A DNA stretch of 64,000 nt, from NCBI RefSeq assembly GCF_008634025.1, contig NZ_PDCM01000002.1, positions 1,674,001 through 1,738,000 on the forward strand, written 5' to 3'. Both the position numbers and the translations under genes were made by a program. Below the pieces are notes generated by a model. That model did not search any database, was not told the DNA's origin, and worked only from the letters and a program-made list of their open reading frames with translations. This DNA comes from Streptomyces albofaciens JCM 4342 (lineage in GTDB: Bacteria; Actinomycetota; Actinomycetes; Streptomycetales; Streptomycetaceae). Below are positions 32,509 through 41,218 of this stretch, in pieces (within the stretch, counting starts at the first letter, position 1; every line of letters begins with the position of its first letter).

Positions 32509-33369
32509 GTGAACGAGAGCATGGACCACCACGAGCAGCACGAGGATTACTGGGCCGAGCGCGGAGCAGCCGCCCTGGCCGAAGTCCCCGGCGTCGTCGG
32601 CGTCACCCTCGGTGGCAGCCGGGCCCGCGGCACCCACCGGCCCGACTCCGACTGGGACCTCGGCGTCTACTACCGCGGTGAACCGGACCTCGCCGCCCTC
32701 GCGGACCTGGCCGCCGAGGTCACCGGCGCGCCGGTGGAGATCCACGGGCCGGGCGCCTGGGGCGACTGGGTCAACGGCGGGGCCTGGCTGGTGATGCCGG
32801 ACGGTCGGCATGTGGACTGGCTGCTGCGGGACCTCGACCGGGTGGAGAAGGTGTGGCGGGAGTGCCGGGCGGGGCGGTTCGAGATCGGCGCTCAGGTGGG
32901 GCATCCGCTGGGGTTCTGGTCCCCGGCGTACGCGGGTGAGCTGGCGCTGGCGCGCGTCCTGGCCGATCCGTCCGGTGAACTGGGCCGTCCGAAGGCGGAG
33001 ATGCGGGAGTATCCGGAGCCGCTGCGTGCCGCGCTGGCCGGTTGGGCGGTCTGGGACGCCGGGTTCTCCGTCGCCATGGCGGGCAAGTCGCACGCGGCCG
33101 CGGACACGCTGCACGCGGCGCTGTGCCTGGCGCGGGCGGTGGGCGATCTGACCCAGGCCCTGCACGCCCACCACCGGGCCTGGCTGATCAACGAGAAGGG
33201 CGCGCTCGCCGCCGCCGCTGCCCTGCCCGGCGCGCCGGCCGCTTTCGAGGAGCGGGCGAGTGCGCTACTGGGCGGACTGGGCTGTACGGGGCCGGAGTTG
33301 GCGCGTTCGCTGAAGGCGGCCGAGGAACTGGTGGCGGATGTGCGGGCGGTGGTGGAGGGCACGGGGTGA
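32509..33369 (+). CDS. Nucleotidyltransferase-domain protein
   Basis: A 286-residue protein with a pol-beta type nucleotidyltransferase core near the N-terminus: TLGGSRARGTHRPDSDWDLGVYY gives the GS...DxD catalytic motif. The remaining two thirds are helical, similar to aminoglycoside-nucleotidyltransferase-like proteins of actinobacteria. It probably transfers a nucleotide to a small molecule, but no substrate can be named. GTG 32509 follows TAGGCT by 7 nt, so a leaderless start is likely; ATG 32521 is an alternative. Confidence 0.82.
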   Translation: MNESMDHHEQHEDYWAERGAAALAEVPGVVGVTLGGSRARGTHRPDSDWDLGVYYRGEPDLAALADLAAEVTGAPVEIHGPGAWGDWVNGGAWLVMPDGRHVDWLLRDLDRVEKVWRECRAGRFEIGAQVGHPLGFWSPAYAGELALARVLADPSGELGRPKAEMREYPEPLRAALAGWAVWDAGFSVAMAGKSHAAADTLHAALCLARAVGDLTQALHAHHRAWLINEKGALAAAAALPGAPAAFEERASALLGGLGCTGPELARSLKAAEELVADVRAVVEGTG

Positions 33370-33437
33370 GAGCCGTGGGCCGAGGGCGTGGGCTGAGGGC
33401 GCTGGTCGAGGGCGCGGGCGGCGGCAGGCCGCTCACC

Positions 33438-34067
33438 TCACCCGAAGAGCGCCTCCTGGCCCGGCGCGCCGTCTGCCCGCGCACCGTCTGCCCACCTGCC
33501 GTCTGCCCGCGCACCGCCGCCCCGCTCGAAGTCCAGCAGCCGGCGCTTGCGGTCGAGTCCGCCGCCGTAGCCGGTGAGGCTGCCGCTCGCCCCGATGACG
33601 CGGTGGCAGGGGATGATGATGCCGATCGGGTTCTTGCCGTTGGCCAGGCCGACCGCGCGGGCGGCGGAGGGCTTGCCGAGGCGTTCGGCGAGCTGCCCGT
33701 ACGAGAGTGTCGCGCCGTACGGGATCTCGCGCAGGGCGTCCCAGACGCGGCGCTGGAAGGGCGTGCCCTGTGGGGCGAGGGGCAGGTCGAAGTCGGTGAG
33801 GGCGCCGTCGAAGTAGGCGTGCAGCTGGTGGGCGGCCGCCGCGAAGGGCGGCTCCGTGAGGTCCGCCGGCAGGCCGAAGGACTCCTGGGGCGGGCGGTGG
33901 CGCTGGTCGGTCATGTAGAGGCCGGCGAGCGCGTCGCCCTCGGCCACGAGGGTCAGCGGGCCGTACGGGGTGTCGGGCAGCAGGGCGTGGCGGCGCGTGC
34001 CGCCGTCGGGTGCTGAGGCGGGTGCGGAAGAAGGCGGGGAAGCGGGCGGGGGAACGGGTGCGGACAC
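33438..34067 (-). CDS. ogt: Methylated-DNA-protein cysteine S-methyltransferase
   Basis: A 209-residue suicide repair protein that takes methyl groups from O6-methylguanine. The active-site [13 protein letters not shown] motif is intact, preceded by the [18 protein letters not shown] helix-turn-helix region. Both ends are unusual: a Pro/Ala/Ser N-terminal tail of about 24 residues and a C-terminal repeat [20 protein letters not shown] 34067 lies 7 nt after the Ada-AlkA stop, with a GAGG site inside that gene, so the two are coupled. Confidence 0.95.
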   Translation of the reverse strand: MSAPVPPPASPPSSAPASAPDGGTRRHALLPDTPYGPLTLVAEGDALAGLYMTDQRHRPPQESFGLPADLTEPPFAAAAHQLHAYFDGALTDFDLPLAPQGTPFQRRVWDALREIPYGATLSYGQLAERLGKPSAARAVGLANGKNPIGIIIPCHRVIGASGSLTGYGGGLDRKRRLLDFERGGGARADGRWADGARADGAPGQEALFG

Positions 34068-34074
34068 GGTCGCC

Positions 34075-35550
34075 TCAGTCGGTGGGGAGGTGGTTGACGG
34101 GGTGGTCGTCGGTGGCCCAGAGGTACTGGACGGCGTACGCGCGCCACGGGCGCCAGCGCGCCGAGTGCCGTATCAGCGCCGCCGGGGTGGCCGGCAGCCC
34201 GAGCCCGGCGGCGGCGCGGCGCAGGCCCAGGTCGGTCGGGGTGAACGCGTCGGGGTCGCCGAGGGCCCGCATGGCAATGCACTCGACGGTCCAGGGCCCG
34301 ACGCCGGGCAGTGCCGCCAGCTGGGCCCGGGCCCGCTCGCGGTCGCTGCCGACGCCGAGCCGGACGGTGCCGTCGGCGAGGGCGGCGATCATCGTGGTGA
34401 GGGTGGCGCGCCGGGTGCGCGGCATGGCGAGCGTCTCCGGGTCCAGTCCGGCCAGTTCGGCCGGGGACGGGAAGAGGTGGGTCAGCCCGCCCGCCGGATC
34501 GTCGACCGTCCGGCCGTACGCGGTGACCAGCCGGCCCGCGTGGGTGCGCGCGGCGGCGGTGGACACCTGCTGGCCCAGCACGGCCCGTACCGCGAACTCG
34601 TCCGCGTCCACCGTGCGCGGCACCCGCCGCCCCGGCGCCTTGCGGACCAGCGGGGCCAGTACGGGGTCCTCGGCCAGCAGCCCGTCCACCGCCTCCGGGT
34701 CGGCGTCCAGGTCGAGCATCCGGCGGCAGCGGGCGATGGCCCCCGCGAGGTCGCGCAGGTCGGTCAGGGAGAGCCGGCAGTCGATGTGGCCGGGGCGCGG
34801 GGCGAGGGCGACGATGCCGTGCCCGTACGGGAGGGCGAGCGTGCGCCGATACGCGCCGTCCCGCCACTCCTCCACGCCCGGTACGGCGGTCGCGGCCAGG
34901 TGCCCGAAGAGGTTGTCCGGGCACAGCGGCTGCCGGAAGGGCAGCCGCAGGGCGAGCGTGCCGGGCAGGGCCGCCGCGCCGGTGCCCGGCCGGGCGCGCC
35001 GCCGCAGCTCGGTGGGCGCGAGCGCGAACACCTCGCGCACCGTGTCGTTGAAGGTGCGGATGCTGGCGAATCCGGCGGCGAACGCCACGTCGGCCATGGG
35101 CAGTCCGGTGGTCTCGATGAGCAGCCGCGCGGTCTGGGCGCGCTGCGCGCGGGCCAGCGCGAGCGGCCCGGCGCCCAGCTCGGCCAGCAGTTGCCGCTCG
35201 ACCTGGCGGGGGCTGTAGCCGAGCCGGGCGGCGAGTCCCGGCACACCCTCGCGGTCCACGACGCCGTCGGCGATCAGCCGCATGGCGCGCGCGACGCAGT
35301 CGGCGCGCTCGTCCCACTGCGGTGAGCCGGGGCTGGCGTCCGGGCGGCACCGCTTGCAGGCGCGGTATCCGGCCTGCTGCGCGGCGGCGGCGCTCGGGTA
35401 GAAGGTCATGTTCTCGGGCTTGGGCGGCACCACCGGGCAGCTGGGACGGCAATAGATGCGCGTGGTGCGCACCGCCGTGTAGAACCACCCGTCGAACCGG
35501 GCGTCCTTGGACCGGACGGCGCGCAGACAGCGCTCGAAGTCGGTGTGCAT
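34075..35550 (-). CDS. alkA: Ada-AlkA fusion: adaptive-response regulator joined to DNA-3-methyladenine glycosylase II
   Basis: A 491-residue bifunctional protein. Residues 1-75 are the Ada N-terminal zinc domain with Cys34, Cys38, Cys65 and Cys68, which demethylates methylphosphotriesters. Residues 85-185 are an AraC helix-turn-helix ([23 protein letters not shown]). Residues 200-480 are AlkA glycosylase with the helix-hairpin-helix [15 protein letters not shown] and the catalytic Asp in [11 protein letters not shown]. Cys34 methylation should turn it into an activator of its own operon, which includes ogt. This fused form is common in actinobacteria. Confidence 0.95.
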   Translation of the reverse strand: MHTDFERCLRAVRSKDARFDGWFYTAVRTTRIYCRPSCPVVPPKPENMTFYPSAAAAQQAGYRACKRCRPDASPGSPQWDERADCVARAMRLIADGVVDREGVPGLAARLGYSPRQVERQLLAELGAGPLALARAQRAQTARLLIETTGLPMADVAFAAGFASIRTFNDTVREVFALAPTELRRRARPGTGAAALPGTLALRLPFRQPLCPDNLFGHLAATAVPGVEEWRDGAYRRTLALPYGHGIVALAPRPGHIDCRLSLTDLRDLAGAIARCRRMLDLDADPEAVDGLLAEDPVLAPLVRKAPGRRVPRTVDADEFAVRAVLGQQVSTAAARTHAGRLVTAYGRTVDDPAGGLTHLFPSPAELAGLDPETLAMPRTRRATLTTMIAALADGTVRLGVGSDRERARAQLAALPGVGPWTVECIAMRALGDPDAFTPTDLGLRRAAAGLGLPATPAALIRHSARWRPWRAYAVQYLWATDDHPVNHLPTD

Positions 35551-35847
35551 GGGTCCAGGATCGGGCAGCCGCGGGCGCCGGGCTGGCGGTTTTCCGACAT
35601 CAGTGTCCGGTGACCAGCGGCGGCCCGAAGGACCCGGCCGGGAACGGCCGCCCCGCGACGTGGCATACCGCACGCGCCACGAATTTGCGCCGGTCCGGGG
35701 GCGGTGTGCGAGAGTGGGCGACCCGGTTGGCCGGGCGCGCACGCGTGCGCAGCCGCTGCCGGGACCCCCTCCTTCAGACGAACGGTTCCGGCCGCGCCTC
35801 CAGCGTGTCCGGGGTCGTTCCCTCCCCTACGTCCTTCTCAGAGAGTG

Positions 35848-36609
35848 ATGCAGGCAACGACTCTTCTCCCCCGGACCGAGGACCTGTTCACGCAGGGCCT
35901 GGAGCTCCAGGAGGGCGCCGCCCTCCTGCGTTTCGGCGCCGCGCGGCAGCGGCCCGCCGACCGGACCAGTTGGTGCAACACCGGTGCCGTCGCCTGGCTC
36001 GACGCCGTCCGCGGGCACGTGTGGAGCGTCGGCGAGCCGGATGCCGCCGCCGGTCTCGTGCTGCGTGCCGCGCAGGGCTTTCCCGACGGCGTACGGGAGT
36101 TCACCGGGCCGCGCGGCACCGAGACGCTGGTCGGCCGCCATCTCGCGGTGACCGACGTGGTCGAGTGGATCTTCCGCTGGACGCTGGAGGAACCGGCCGT
36201 CCACCCGGCGGAGGACCGCGTGGTCGCGCTCGACGAGAGCCACCACGGAGAACTGCTCGCCTTCCTCAACGAGCACAGCCCGGCCCACTCGACCGGCCCC
36301 GGCTCGGCGGACGTGAGCCTGTGGGCCGGCATCCGCGGCGCGGACGGGCGGCTGGTGGCGTGCGGCGCGATGAGCAGCCTGCGGGACAGCGGCGCGCCGC
36401 TGATGGCGTCCGTCGCCACCGACACCGCCCAGCGCGGCCAGGGCCTCGGGGCCGCGCTGACCTCGTGGCTGACCCGGCACACCGTACGGCGGCACGGCTT
36501 CTGCACGCTGTGGCAGCTGGCCGACAACGCGCCCGCCGAGCGGCTCTACGACCGCCTCGGCTACCGCAACGAGGACCCGTGCGTGTCGGCGCGGTTCGCC
36601 TGGCACTGA
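35848..36609 (+). CDS. GNAT family N-acetyltransferase
   Basis: A 253-residue protein whose C-terminal half (about 125-245) is a GNAT domain: ATDTAQRGQGLGAALTSWL gives the acetyl-CoA pyrophosphate loop (RxGxG), and LWQLADNAPAERLYDRLGYRNED the C-terminal motif. The N-terminal half resembles a degenerate second GNAT fold, as in tandem GNAT proteins. Substrate unknown. ATG 35848 was chosen; GTG 35845 precedes it directly. It is convergent with the macrodomain gene. Confidence 0.85.
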   Translation: MQATTLLPRTEDLFTQGLELQEGAALLRFGAARQRPADRTSWCNTGAVAWLDAVRGHVWSVGEPDAAAGLVLRAAQGFPDGVREFTGPRGTETLVGRHLAVTDVVEWIFRWTLEEPAVHPAEDRVVALDESHHGELLAFLNEHSPAHSTGPGSADVSLWAGIRGADGRLVACGAMSSLRDSGAPLMASVATDTAQRGQGLGAALTSWLTRHTVRRHGFCTLWQLADNAPAERLYDRLGYRNEDPCVSARFAWH

Positions 36610-36685
36610 GCCGCGCCCGGCGGACAGCGGGCGGGCGGGTACGGAACGGGCGCCCACGGAACGAGCGGGTTCGCCGCGCGGCCGG

Positions 36686-37213
36686 TCAGCCCACCCGCGC
36701 GGCGAACGCCTCGTACGCCCGCGCGTCGAAGAGCACGAAGCGCACCTCCTCGACGGCGGTCCGCGCGGCCCGTACCGCACCGACCGCGATACGGGCCGCG
36801 TCGTCCAGCGGCCAGCGGTAGATCCCGGCGGAGATCGCCGGGAAGGCGACGGTGCGGGCGCCCAGCTCGTCGGCGACCCGCAGCGACTCGCGGTAGCAGG
36901 AGGCGAGCAGGTCCGAGCGGTCCTCGGACTCCGCCCATACCGGGCCGACCGTGTGGATCACCCAGCGGGCCGGCAGCCGGCCCGCCGTGGTGGCCACGGC
37001 CTGCCCGGTGGGCAGGCCCTTGCCGTAGTGCGAGGCCCGCAGCGCGCGGCACTCCGCCAGGATCTCCGGGCCGCCGCGCCGGTGGATCGCGCCGTCCACT
37101 CCCCCGCCGCCCAGCAGCGAGGAGTTGGCGGCGTTCACGACGGCGTCGACCCGCTGCTCGGTGATGTCACCGGCGACGAGGGTGAGGGCGGGCGCGGATG
37201 CTGATGCGGTCAT
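36686..37213 (-). CDS. Macrodomain protein (O-acetyl-ADP-ribose deacetylase type)
   Basis: A 175-residue stand-alone macrodomain of the YmdB/MacroD class, binding ADP-ribose. The VVNAANSSLLGGGGVDGAIH block gives the catalytic Asn and Asp-loop, and AFPAISAGIYRWPLDDAA the phosphate-binding loop. It would remove acetyl or ADP-ribosyl groups, products of sirtuin and ART reactions; a sirtuin gene lies about 8.5 kb away. The gene starts 7 nt after the GNAT gene, so the two form an operon. Confidence 0.93.
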   Translation of the reverse strand: MTASASAPALTLVAGDITEQRVDAVVNAANSSLLGGGGVDGAIHRRGGPEILAECRALRASHYGKGLPTGQAVATTAGRLPARWVIHTVGPVWAESEDRSDLLASCYRESLRVADELGARTVAFPAISAGIYRWPLDDAARIAVGAVRAARTAVEEVRFVLFDARAYEAFAARVG

Positions 37214-37220
37214 ACGGCCA

Positions 37221-37790
37221 TCATGGTCCCGTGCTCCCGTTCCCGGCGGCGGACCGGCCCGGCGGTCCGGCCGTGTCCCCGGCCGTGTCGCCGTCCGTGG
37301 CGGGCCAGCTGATCTCGAAGTACTTCACCCGCTCGTCCTCGCCCGCCGGCCGCATACCGGCCGCGGTCATGACGCGCTGGGACGCGGTGTTGCCGAGGTC
37401 GGCGTCGCCCTTCACGCAGGTGACGCCGCGTTCCCTGGCGAGGCGCAGCAGCTCGCGCAGGGCCTCCGCCGCGTACCCGTGGCCGCGTGCCGCGGGGACC
37501 AGGCCGTAGCCGATCGTGACGCTGCCGTCCGGGGCGGGCGGCCGGTTGAAGCCCAGGCTGCCGATGACCAGGCCGTCCGCCAGGCGGCGTATCTCGTAGT
37601 CCCCGAAGGGCTGCGGATCGCCGGTGGCCGCACAGTGGTTCAGGAAGTCGGTGGCGGACTCCACGTCCCCGTCGGTGGGGTAGCCGGGTGCCCAGCGGTC
37701 GCCGTCGGCCGGGGTACGCGCCACCAGCCGCGCCGCCTCGGCGGCGGTGAGCGGGTGGAGCACCAGCCGGTCCGTCTGAAGATCACTCAT
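37221..37790 (-). CDS. GNAT family N-acetyltransferase (RimJ/RimL type)
   Basis: A 189-residue single GNAT domain. TDRLVLHPLTAAEAARLV and IGSLGFNRPP fit the RimJ/RimL subgroup; GYGLVPAARGHGYAAEALREL carries the acetyl-CoA loop; NTASQRVMTAAGMR the C-terminal motif. Members acetylate protein N-termini or small molecules. The last 25 residues are a low-complexity Gly/Asp/Ala tail. ATG 37790 was chosen on the basis of the family N-terminus. It is the first gene of the two-gene unit with the macrodomain. Confidence 0.88.
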   Translation of the reverse strand: MSDLQTDRLVLHPLTAAEAARLVARTPADGDRWAPGYPTDGDVESATDFLNHCAATGDPQPFGDYEIRRLADGLVIGSLGFNRPPAPDGSVTIGYGLVPAARGHGYAAEALRELLRLARERGVTCVKGDADLGNTASQRVMTAAGMRPAGEDERVKYFEISWPATDGDTAGDTAGPPGRSAAGNGSTGP

Positions 37791-37858
37791 GGCCTGGGGA
37801 ATACCACGCGTGCCGGGCGGGCCGCACCGGGGTTTCCGGCCGCGGCCCGCCCGTACCG

Positions 37859-38482
37859 TCACCGTTCGGTCGTGAGGTAGCCGCTCAACATGGCCACCAG
37901 CTCGTTCTCGAACCGGGTGACGTCCAAGGGGTCCGGTGCCGCCAGGAGCTGGTGGACGAGGAGTTCGATCGAGGCCACCGTGAGCCGGGCGGCGACATAG
38001 GTGTCCGCGACCCGGACCTGCGGGTGGCGCTCGAACAGCTGCTGGACGGAGGCGACCCGCGCCCGGTGGTGCCGGGAGACCTTGTCGAGGAGTTCCGGGG
38101 TCCGGGGGCCCTGCTCGGCCATGACGCGCAGCAGTTGCGGGTCGTCCTGGTGGTTGTCGACCGAGGCGCGGACGAAGAGCCGGATGGTCTCTTCGAGGGA
38201 GTCGGGCAGCTGCCCGTCCAGCCGCTCCGCGACGGCGGCGGCCCCGGCGTCGAGGTGCCGGACCAGCAGTTCCACCAGGATGGCGTCCTTGTTCGGGTAG
38301 TACTGGTACAGCGATCCGATCGACACCCGGGCCCGTTCGGCGATGCGGTTGGTGGTCCCCGCGGCGTAGCCGTACTCGGCGAAAACGTGAGCAGCCGCGG
38401 TGAGGATGCGCTGCCGGGTGGCTTCCGCGCGGGCCTGGCGCGGCTGTTTACGTGGCGTTAGTCCCCGGCTGTCCGCCGCCAT
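37859..38482 (-). CDS. TetR family repressor, divergent to the PPOX/reductase operon
   Basis: A 207-residue TetR regulator. The helix-turn-helix region runs from RILTAAAHVFAEYGY to RVSIGSLYQYYPNKDAI (residues 22-65), and the C-terminal part is a TetR_C ligand domain (ETIRLFVRASVDNHQDDPQLLRV). ATG 38482 has a strong AGGAGGTG site. It is divergent to the PPOX flavoprotein gene; the 14-bp palindrome at 38525-38538 in the gap is a good operator candidate for control of both transcripts. Confidence 0.92.
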   Translation of the reverse strand: MAADSRGLTPRKQPRQARAEATRQRILTAAAHVFAEYGYAAGTTNRIAERARVSIGSLYQYYPNKDAILVELLVRHLDAGAAAVAERLDGQLPDSLEETIRLFVRASVDNHQDDPQLLRVMAEQGPRTPELLDKVSRHHRARVASVQQLFERHPQVRVADTYVAARLTVASIELLVHQLLAAPDPLDVTRFENELVAMLSGYLTTER

Positions 38483-38524
38483 GGCACCTCCTGGAGAGCC
38501 CCTCGAATGCGAGTGGCGAAGACC

Positions 38525-38538
38525 TGAGCAATTACTCA
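38525..38538. promoter_or_regulatory. Candidate TetR operator
   Basis: TGAGCAATTACTCA, 6 of 7 base pairs symmetric, resembles TGAGTAATnACTCA-type TetR sites. It lies 43 bp before the tetR start and 124 bp before the PPOX gene, next to a CAATAG hexamer. Confidence 0.55.
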
Positions 38539-38661
38539 CAATAGTGCCATGAGCTGCGGCGGAGCGATGGCTGCCGCCGCTGTCGGCGGAGCGTCGGGGG
38601 CGCGGGGCGCCATGGCCGCCCGGGTCCGTCCGCCGTGCCGCCCCTCCTGGAAGGAGCCTCC

Positions 38662-39291
38662 ATGACGCACGTCCGCACCCGCCCCCGCCGGCTGCCCCCG
38701 GACGAGGTCCGCGCCCTGCTCGGCGAACCCGAGTCCATGCTGGAGAACAAGAAGATCGACCACATCGACGCGTTCGCCCGCCGCTTCATCGCGCACTCGC
38801 CCTTCGCGTCGCTGGCCACCGCGGACGCGGCCGGACGCGCCGACTGCTCGCCGCGCGGCGACTATCCGGGATTCGTGAAGGTCCTCGACGAGCGCACGCT
38901 CGCGATACCCGACCGGCCGGGCAACCGGATCGCCGACTCGTTCCGCAACATCGCGGAGAACCCGGAGGTGGGACTGCTCTTCCTGGTGCCCGGGATGCCG
39001 GAGACGCTGCGCGTCAACGGCCGGGCCTACCCCACCGACGAGCCCGATGTGCTGGCCCGGATGCGCACCGAGGCCAAGGCGCCGGTCCTGGCGATCGTCG
39101 TCGAGGTGACCGAGGCGTTCTTCCACTGCGGCCGCGCGCTGCTGCGGTCCCGGCTGTGGGACCCGGCGAGCCGGGCCCTCGCCGACGAGCTGCCGTCGGT
39201 CGGCGAGATCGCCGCCGCGCAGTTCGGGGCCGACATCGACCCGCAGCACTTCGAAGCCGTCCTCGAAGAGTCCTACCGGAAGCTCTTCTGA
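38662..39291 (+). CDS. FMN-dependent PPOX-type flavoprotein (MSMEG_1061-like)
   Basis: A 209-residue split-barrel flavoprotein of the pyridoxamine-phosphate oxidase superfamily. FIAHSPFASLATADAAGRADCSPRGDYPGFVKVLDERTL (given by ends FIAHSPFA and VLDERTL) and IPDRPGNRIADSFRNI fit the MSMEG_1061 subgroup, which binds FMN or F420. Substrate unknown. GGAAGGAG precedes ATG 38662. A ferredoxin-reductase-like gene follows after 23 nt and could supply its electrons. Expression is probably repressed by the divergent TetR. Confidence 0.88.
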   Translation: MTHVRTRPRRLPPDEVRALLGEPESMLENKKIDHIDAFARRFIAHSPFASLATADAAGRADCSPRGDYPGFVKVLDERTLAIPDRPGNRIADSFRNIAENPEVGLLFLVPGMPETLRVNGRAYPTDEPDVLARMRTEAKAPVLAIVVEVTEAFFHCGRALLRSRLWDPASRALADELPSVGEIAAAQFGADIDPQHFEAVLEESYRKLF

Positions 39292-39314
39292 CCCCGCCGG
39301 AAAGGGAACCACCC

Positions 39315-40223
39315 ATGCAGCGGACCCTCCTCGACCGCCTCGACCCGGTCACCGACGACGTCGTCTCGCTCGTGCTGCGCGGCGCCGACGGCCCGCTGGC
39401 CCCCTGGGAGCCCGGCGCCCATGTCGACGTGGCCCTGCCGAACTGGCTGACCCGGCAGTACTCCCTGTGCGGGGACCCCGCGGACCGCGAGACCTACCGC
39501 GTCGCCGTACGGTACGACCCGCTCAGCCGGGGCGGCTCCGAATACATCCACCGTTTTCTGCGACCGGGCCGCACGCTCGACGTGTCCCTGCCGCGCAACC
39601 ACTTCCCCCTCGTGCCCGCGCCGCGCTACCTCTTCCTCGCGGGCGGGATCGGCATCACCCCCGTCCTGCCGATGATGCGCGCGGCGACCGCGGCGGGCAC
39701 ACCGGCCTCGCTCGTGTACGTGGGGCCCTCGGCGGACGCCATGCCCTTCGCCGGTGAACTGCGCGCCGCGTACGGGGACGCCGTACGCATCGTCGCCACC
39801 CGGGAGCACGGCAGGCCGGACTTCGGCGCGCTGGCGGCGGGGCTGGAGCCCGGCACGCTGGTCTACTGCTGCGGCCCGGCCTCCATGCTCGCGGCGGCGG
39901 AGGCCGCCTTCCCCGCCGGGCGGCTGCGCGCCGAGCGGTTCCAGCCGCTGCCCCGGGTGTTCGCGCCCAACACGGCGTTCGACGCGGTGTGCGCGCGATC
40001 GGGGCGCACGGTCCCGGTACCGGCCGACGAGTCGCTGCTCGACGCCCTGAACCACGCCGGGTTCCCCGTCCCGTCCGGTTGCCGCGAGGGTGTCTGCGGC
40101 AGTTGCGAACTCACCGTCCTCGACGGGGAACCCGAGCACCGGGACGACATCGGCGCCCCCGAGGGCCGGATGTACGCCTGTGTGTCGCGGGCGCAAGGGC
40201 CGCGGCTGGTGCTGGACCTCTGA
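39315..40223 (+). CDS. Phthalate-dioxygenase-reductase-type protein (FMN, NAD, 2Fe-2S)
   Basis: A 302-residue one-chain electron-transfer protein. Residues 1-100 bind flavin (LTRQYSLCGDP), 105-215 bind NAD (LFLAGGIGITPVLPMMRAA and VYCCGPASML), and 220-302 are a plant-type ferredoxin with cluster cysteines in CREGVCGSCEL and a later Cys. Such reductases feed Rieske oxygenases or demethylases. No oxygenase is next to it, so the likely partner is the upstream PPOX flavoprotein. Start ATG 39315. Confidence 0.92.
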   Translation: MQRTLLDRLDPVTDDVVSLVLRGADGPLAPWEPGAHVDVALPNWLTRQYSLCGDPADRETYRVAVRYDPLSRGGSEYIHRFLRPGRTLDVSLPRNHFPLVPAPRYLFLAGGIGITPVLPMMRAATAAGTPASLVYVGPSADAMPFAGELRAAYGDAVRIVATREHGRPDFGALAAGLEPGTLVYCCGPASMLAAAEAAFPAGRLRAERFQPLPRVFAPNTAFDAVCARSGRTVPVPADESLLDALNHAGFPVPSGCREGVCGSCELTVLDGEPEHRDDIGAPEGRMYACVSRAQGPRLVLDL

Positions 40224-40268
40224 GGGGCGGCCCGCCGGGAGGCGGGCCAGGCCTTTCCGGGACCCGTC

Positions 40269-41054
40269 TCAGGCCTTTTCGAGGATCGTCTTGAGCTCCG
40301 ACAGCATCATGATCCAGCCGCCGCTGACGCCCTCCAGCATCTTGGAGTCGGCCGAGTCGAAGCCGTCGTGGGTGATGGTCAGCTTCACGCCCAGCTCCGG
40401 CTCCTCGGCCGGCTCGATGTCGAAGGCGACCTTCGAGCGCTCCTTGACCGCCTCGGCGAACTCCGCGTCGCTCATGCCGAACATCTCCTGGTGCATCGGC
40501 TGCAGCGTGTGCCAGGTGTAGGCGAGCCGCCTGCCGGGCTCCGACTCGGTGACGACCTGGCCGAGGTCCTGCGGCTCGCCGCCGTCCTCGACCGGCCACA
40601 GCACCTTCGAGCCGGCCTTCCAGTCGGAGGAGGGCGCCCAGCCGCCGTGGTACTGCTTCAGGAACTCCGGGCTGGTCAGCCCCTCCCAGAGCTTCTCGGG
40701 CGTGGTGTGGATGTAGATCGTGTAGACGAACTCGGGCTTGCTCATCGCGGTTCCTTCCAGGGCGTGCTTCAGATTGCCGAGCGCGGCCATCCGGCTCCGC
40801 TCGTACCGGCCGATCCAGCGGTCGGCCAGCTCGTGGATGGGCACGGGGTTGAGGTAGTGCAGCTTCTCCCGGCCGTGCCGGACCACCGTGACCAGACCCG
40901 CGCCCTCCAGCACCGCCAGGTGCTTGGACACCGCCTGTCTGGTCATCTCCAGTCCCGCGCACAGCTCGCGCAGGCTCTGCCCGTTCCGGTCGTTCAACCG
41001 GTCCAGCAGCCGTCTGCGGCTCGCGTCCGCGAGCGCCTTGAACACCTCGTCCAT
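40269..41054 (-). CDS. ArsR-type regulator fused to an SRPBCC (AHSA1-like) domain
   Basis: A 261-residue two-domain protein in one uninterrupted frame. Residues 1-100 are an ArsR winged helix (FKALADASRRRLLDRLNDRNG, SLRELCAGLEMTRQAVSKHLAVL); residues 108-260 are an AHSA1/SRPBCC domain (FVYTIYIHTTPEKLWEGLTS, YTWHTLQ). No metal-binding CxC is seen, so the SRPBCC pocket is the probable ligand sensor. ATG at residue 106 could give the second domain alone. A perfect palindrome lies just upstream, suggesting autorepression. Confidence 0.9.
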   Translation of the reverse strand: MDEVFKALADASRRRLLDRLNDRNGQSLRELCAGLEMTRQAVSKHLAVLEGAGLVTVVRHGREKLHYLNPVPIHELADRWIGRYERSRMAALGNLKHALEGTAMSKPEFVYTIYIHTTPEKLWEGLTSPEFLKQYHGGWAPSSDWKAGSKVLWPVEDGGEPQDLGQVVTESEPGRRLAYTWHTLQPMHQEMFGMSDAEFAEAVKERSKVAFDIEPAEEPELGVKLTITHDGFDSADSKMLEGVSGGWIMMLSELKTILEKA

Positions 41055-41082
41055 GCCGTCCTACCCCCTCACCACCAGACTG

Positions 41083-41098
41083 GCAACCGTTTGGTTGC
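41083..41098 (-). promoter_or_regulatory. Palindromic operator of the ArsR-SRPBCC gene
   Basis: GCAACC-GTTT-GGTTGC, a perfect 6-bp inverted repeat with 4-bp spacer, 28 bp before the start codon; the flanking bases extend partial symmetry. Typical size and place for an ArsR operator. Confidence 0.6.
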
Positions 41099-41218
41099 AT
41101 GTCAAACGGGGAGGTGGCGAAGGACGTACTTCGGCAGCGTCGGGCGGAGGAGCCGGGTGGACGAACCGGGTGGACGAACCGATGCGGTCGGCTTCTCGGC
41201 TTCCGGCAGCCCCCCCGG

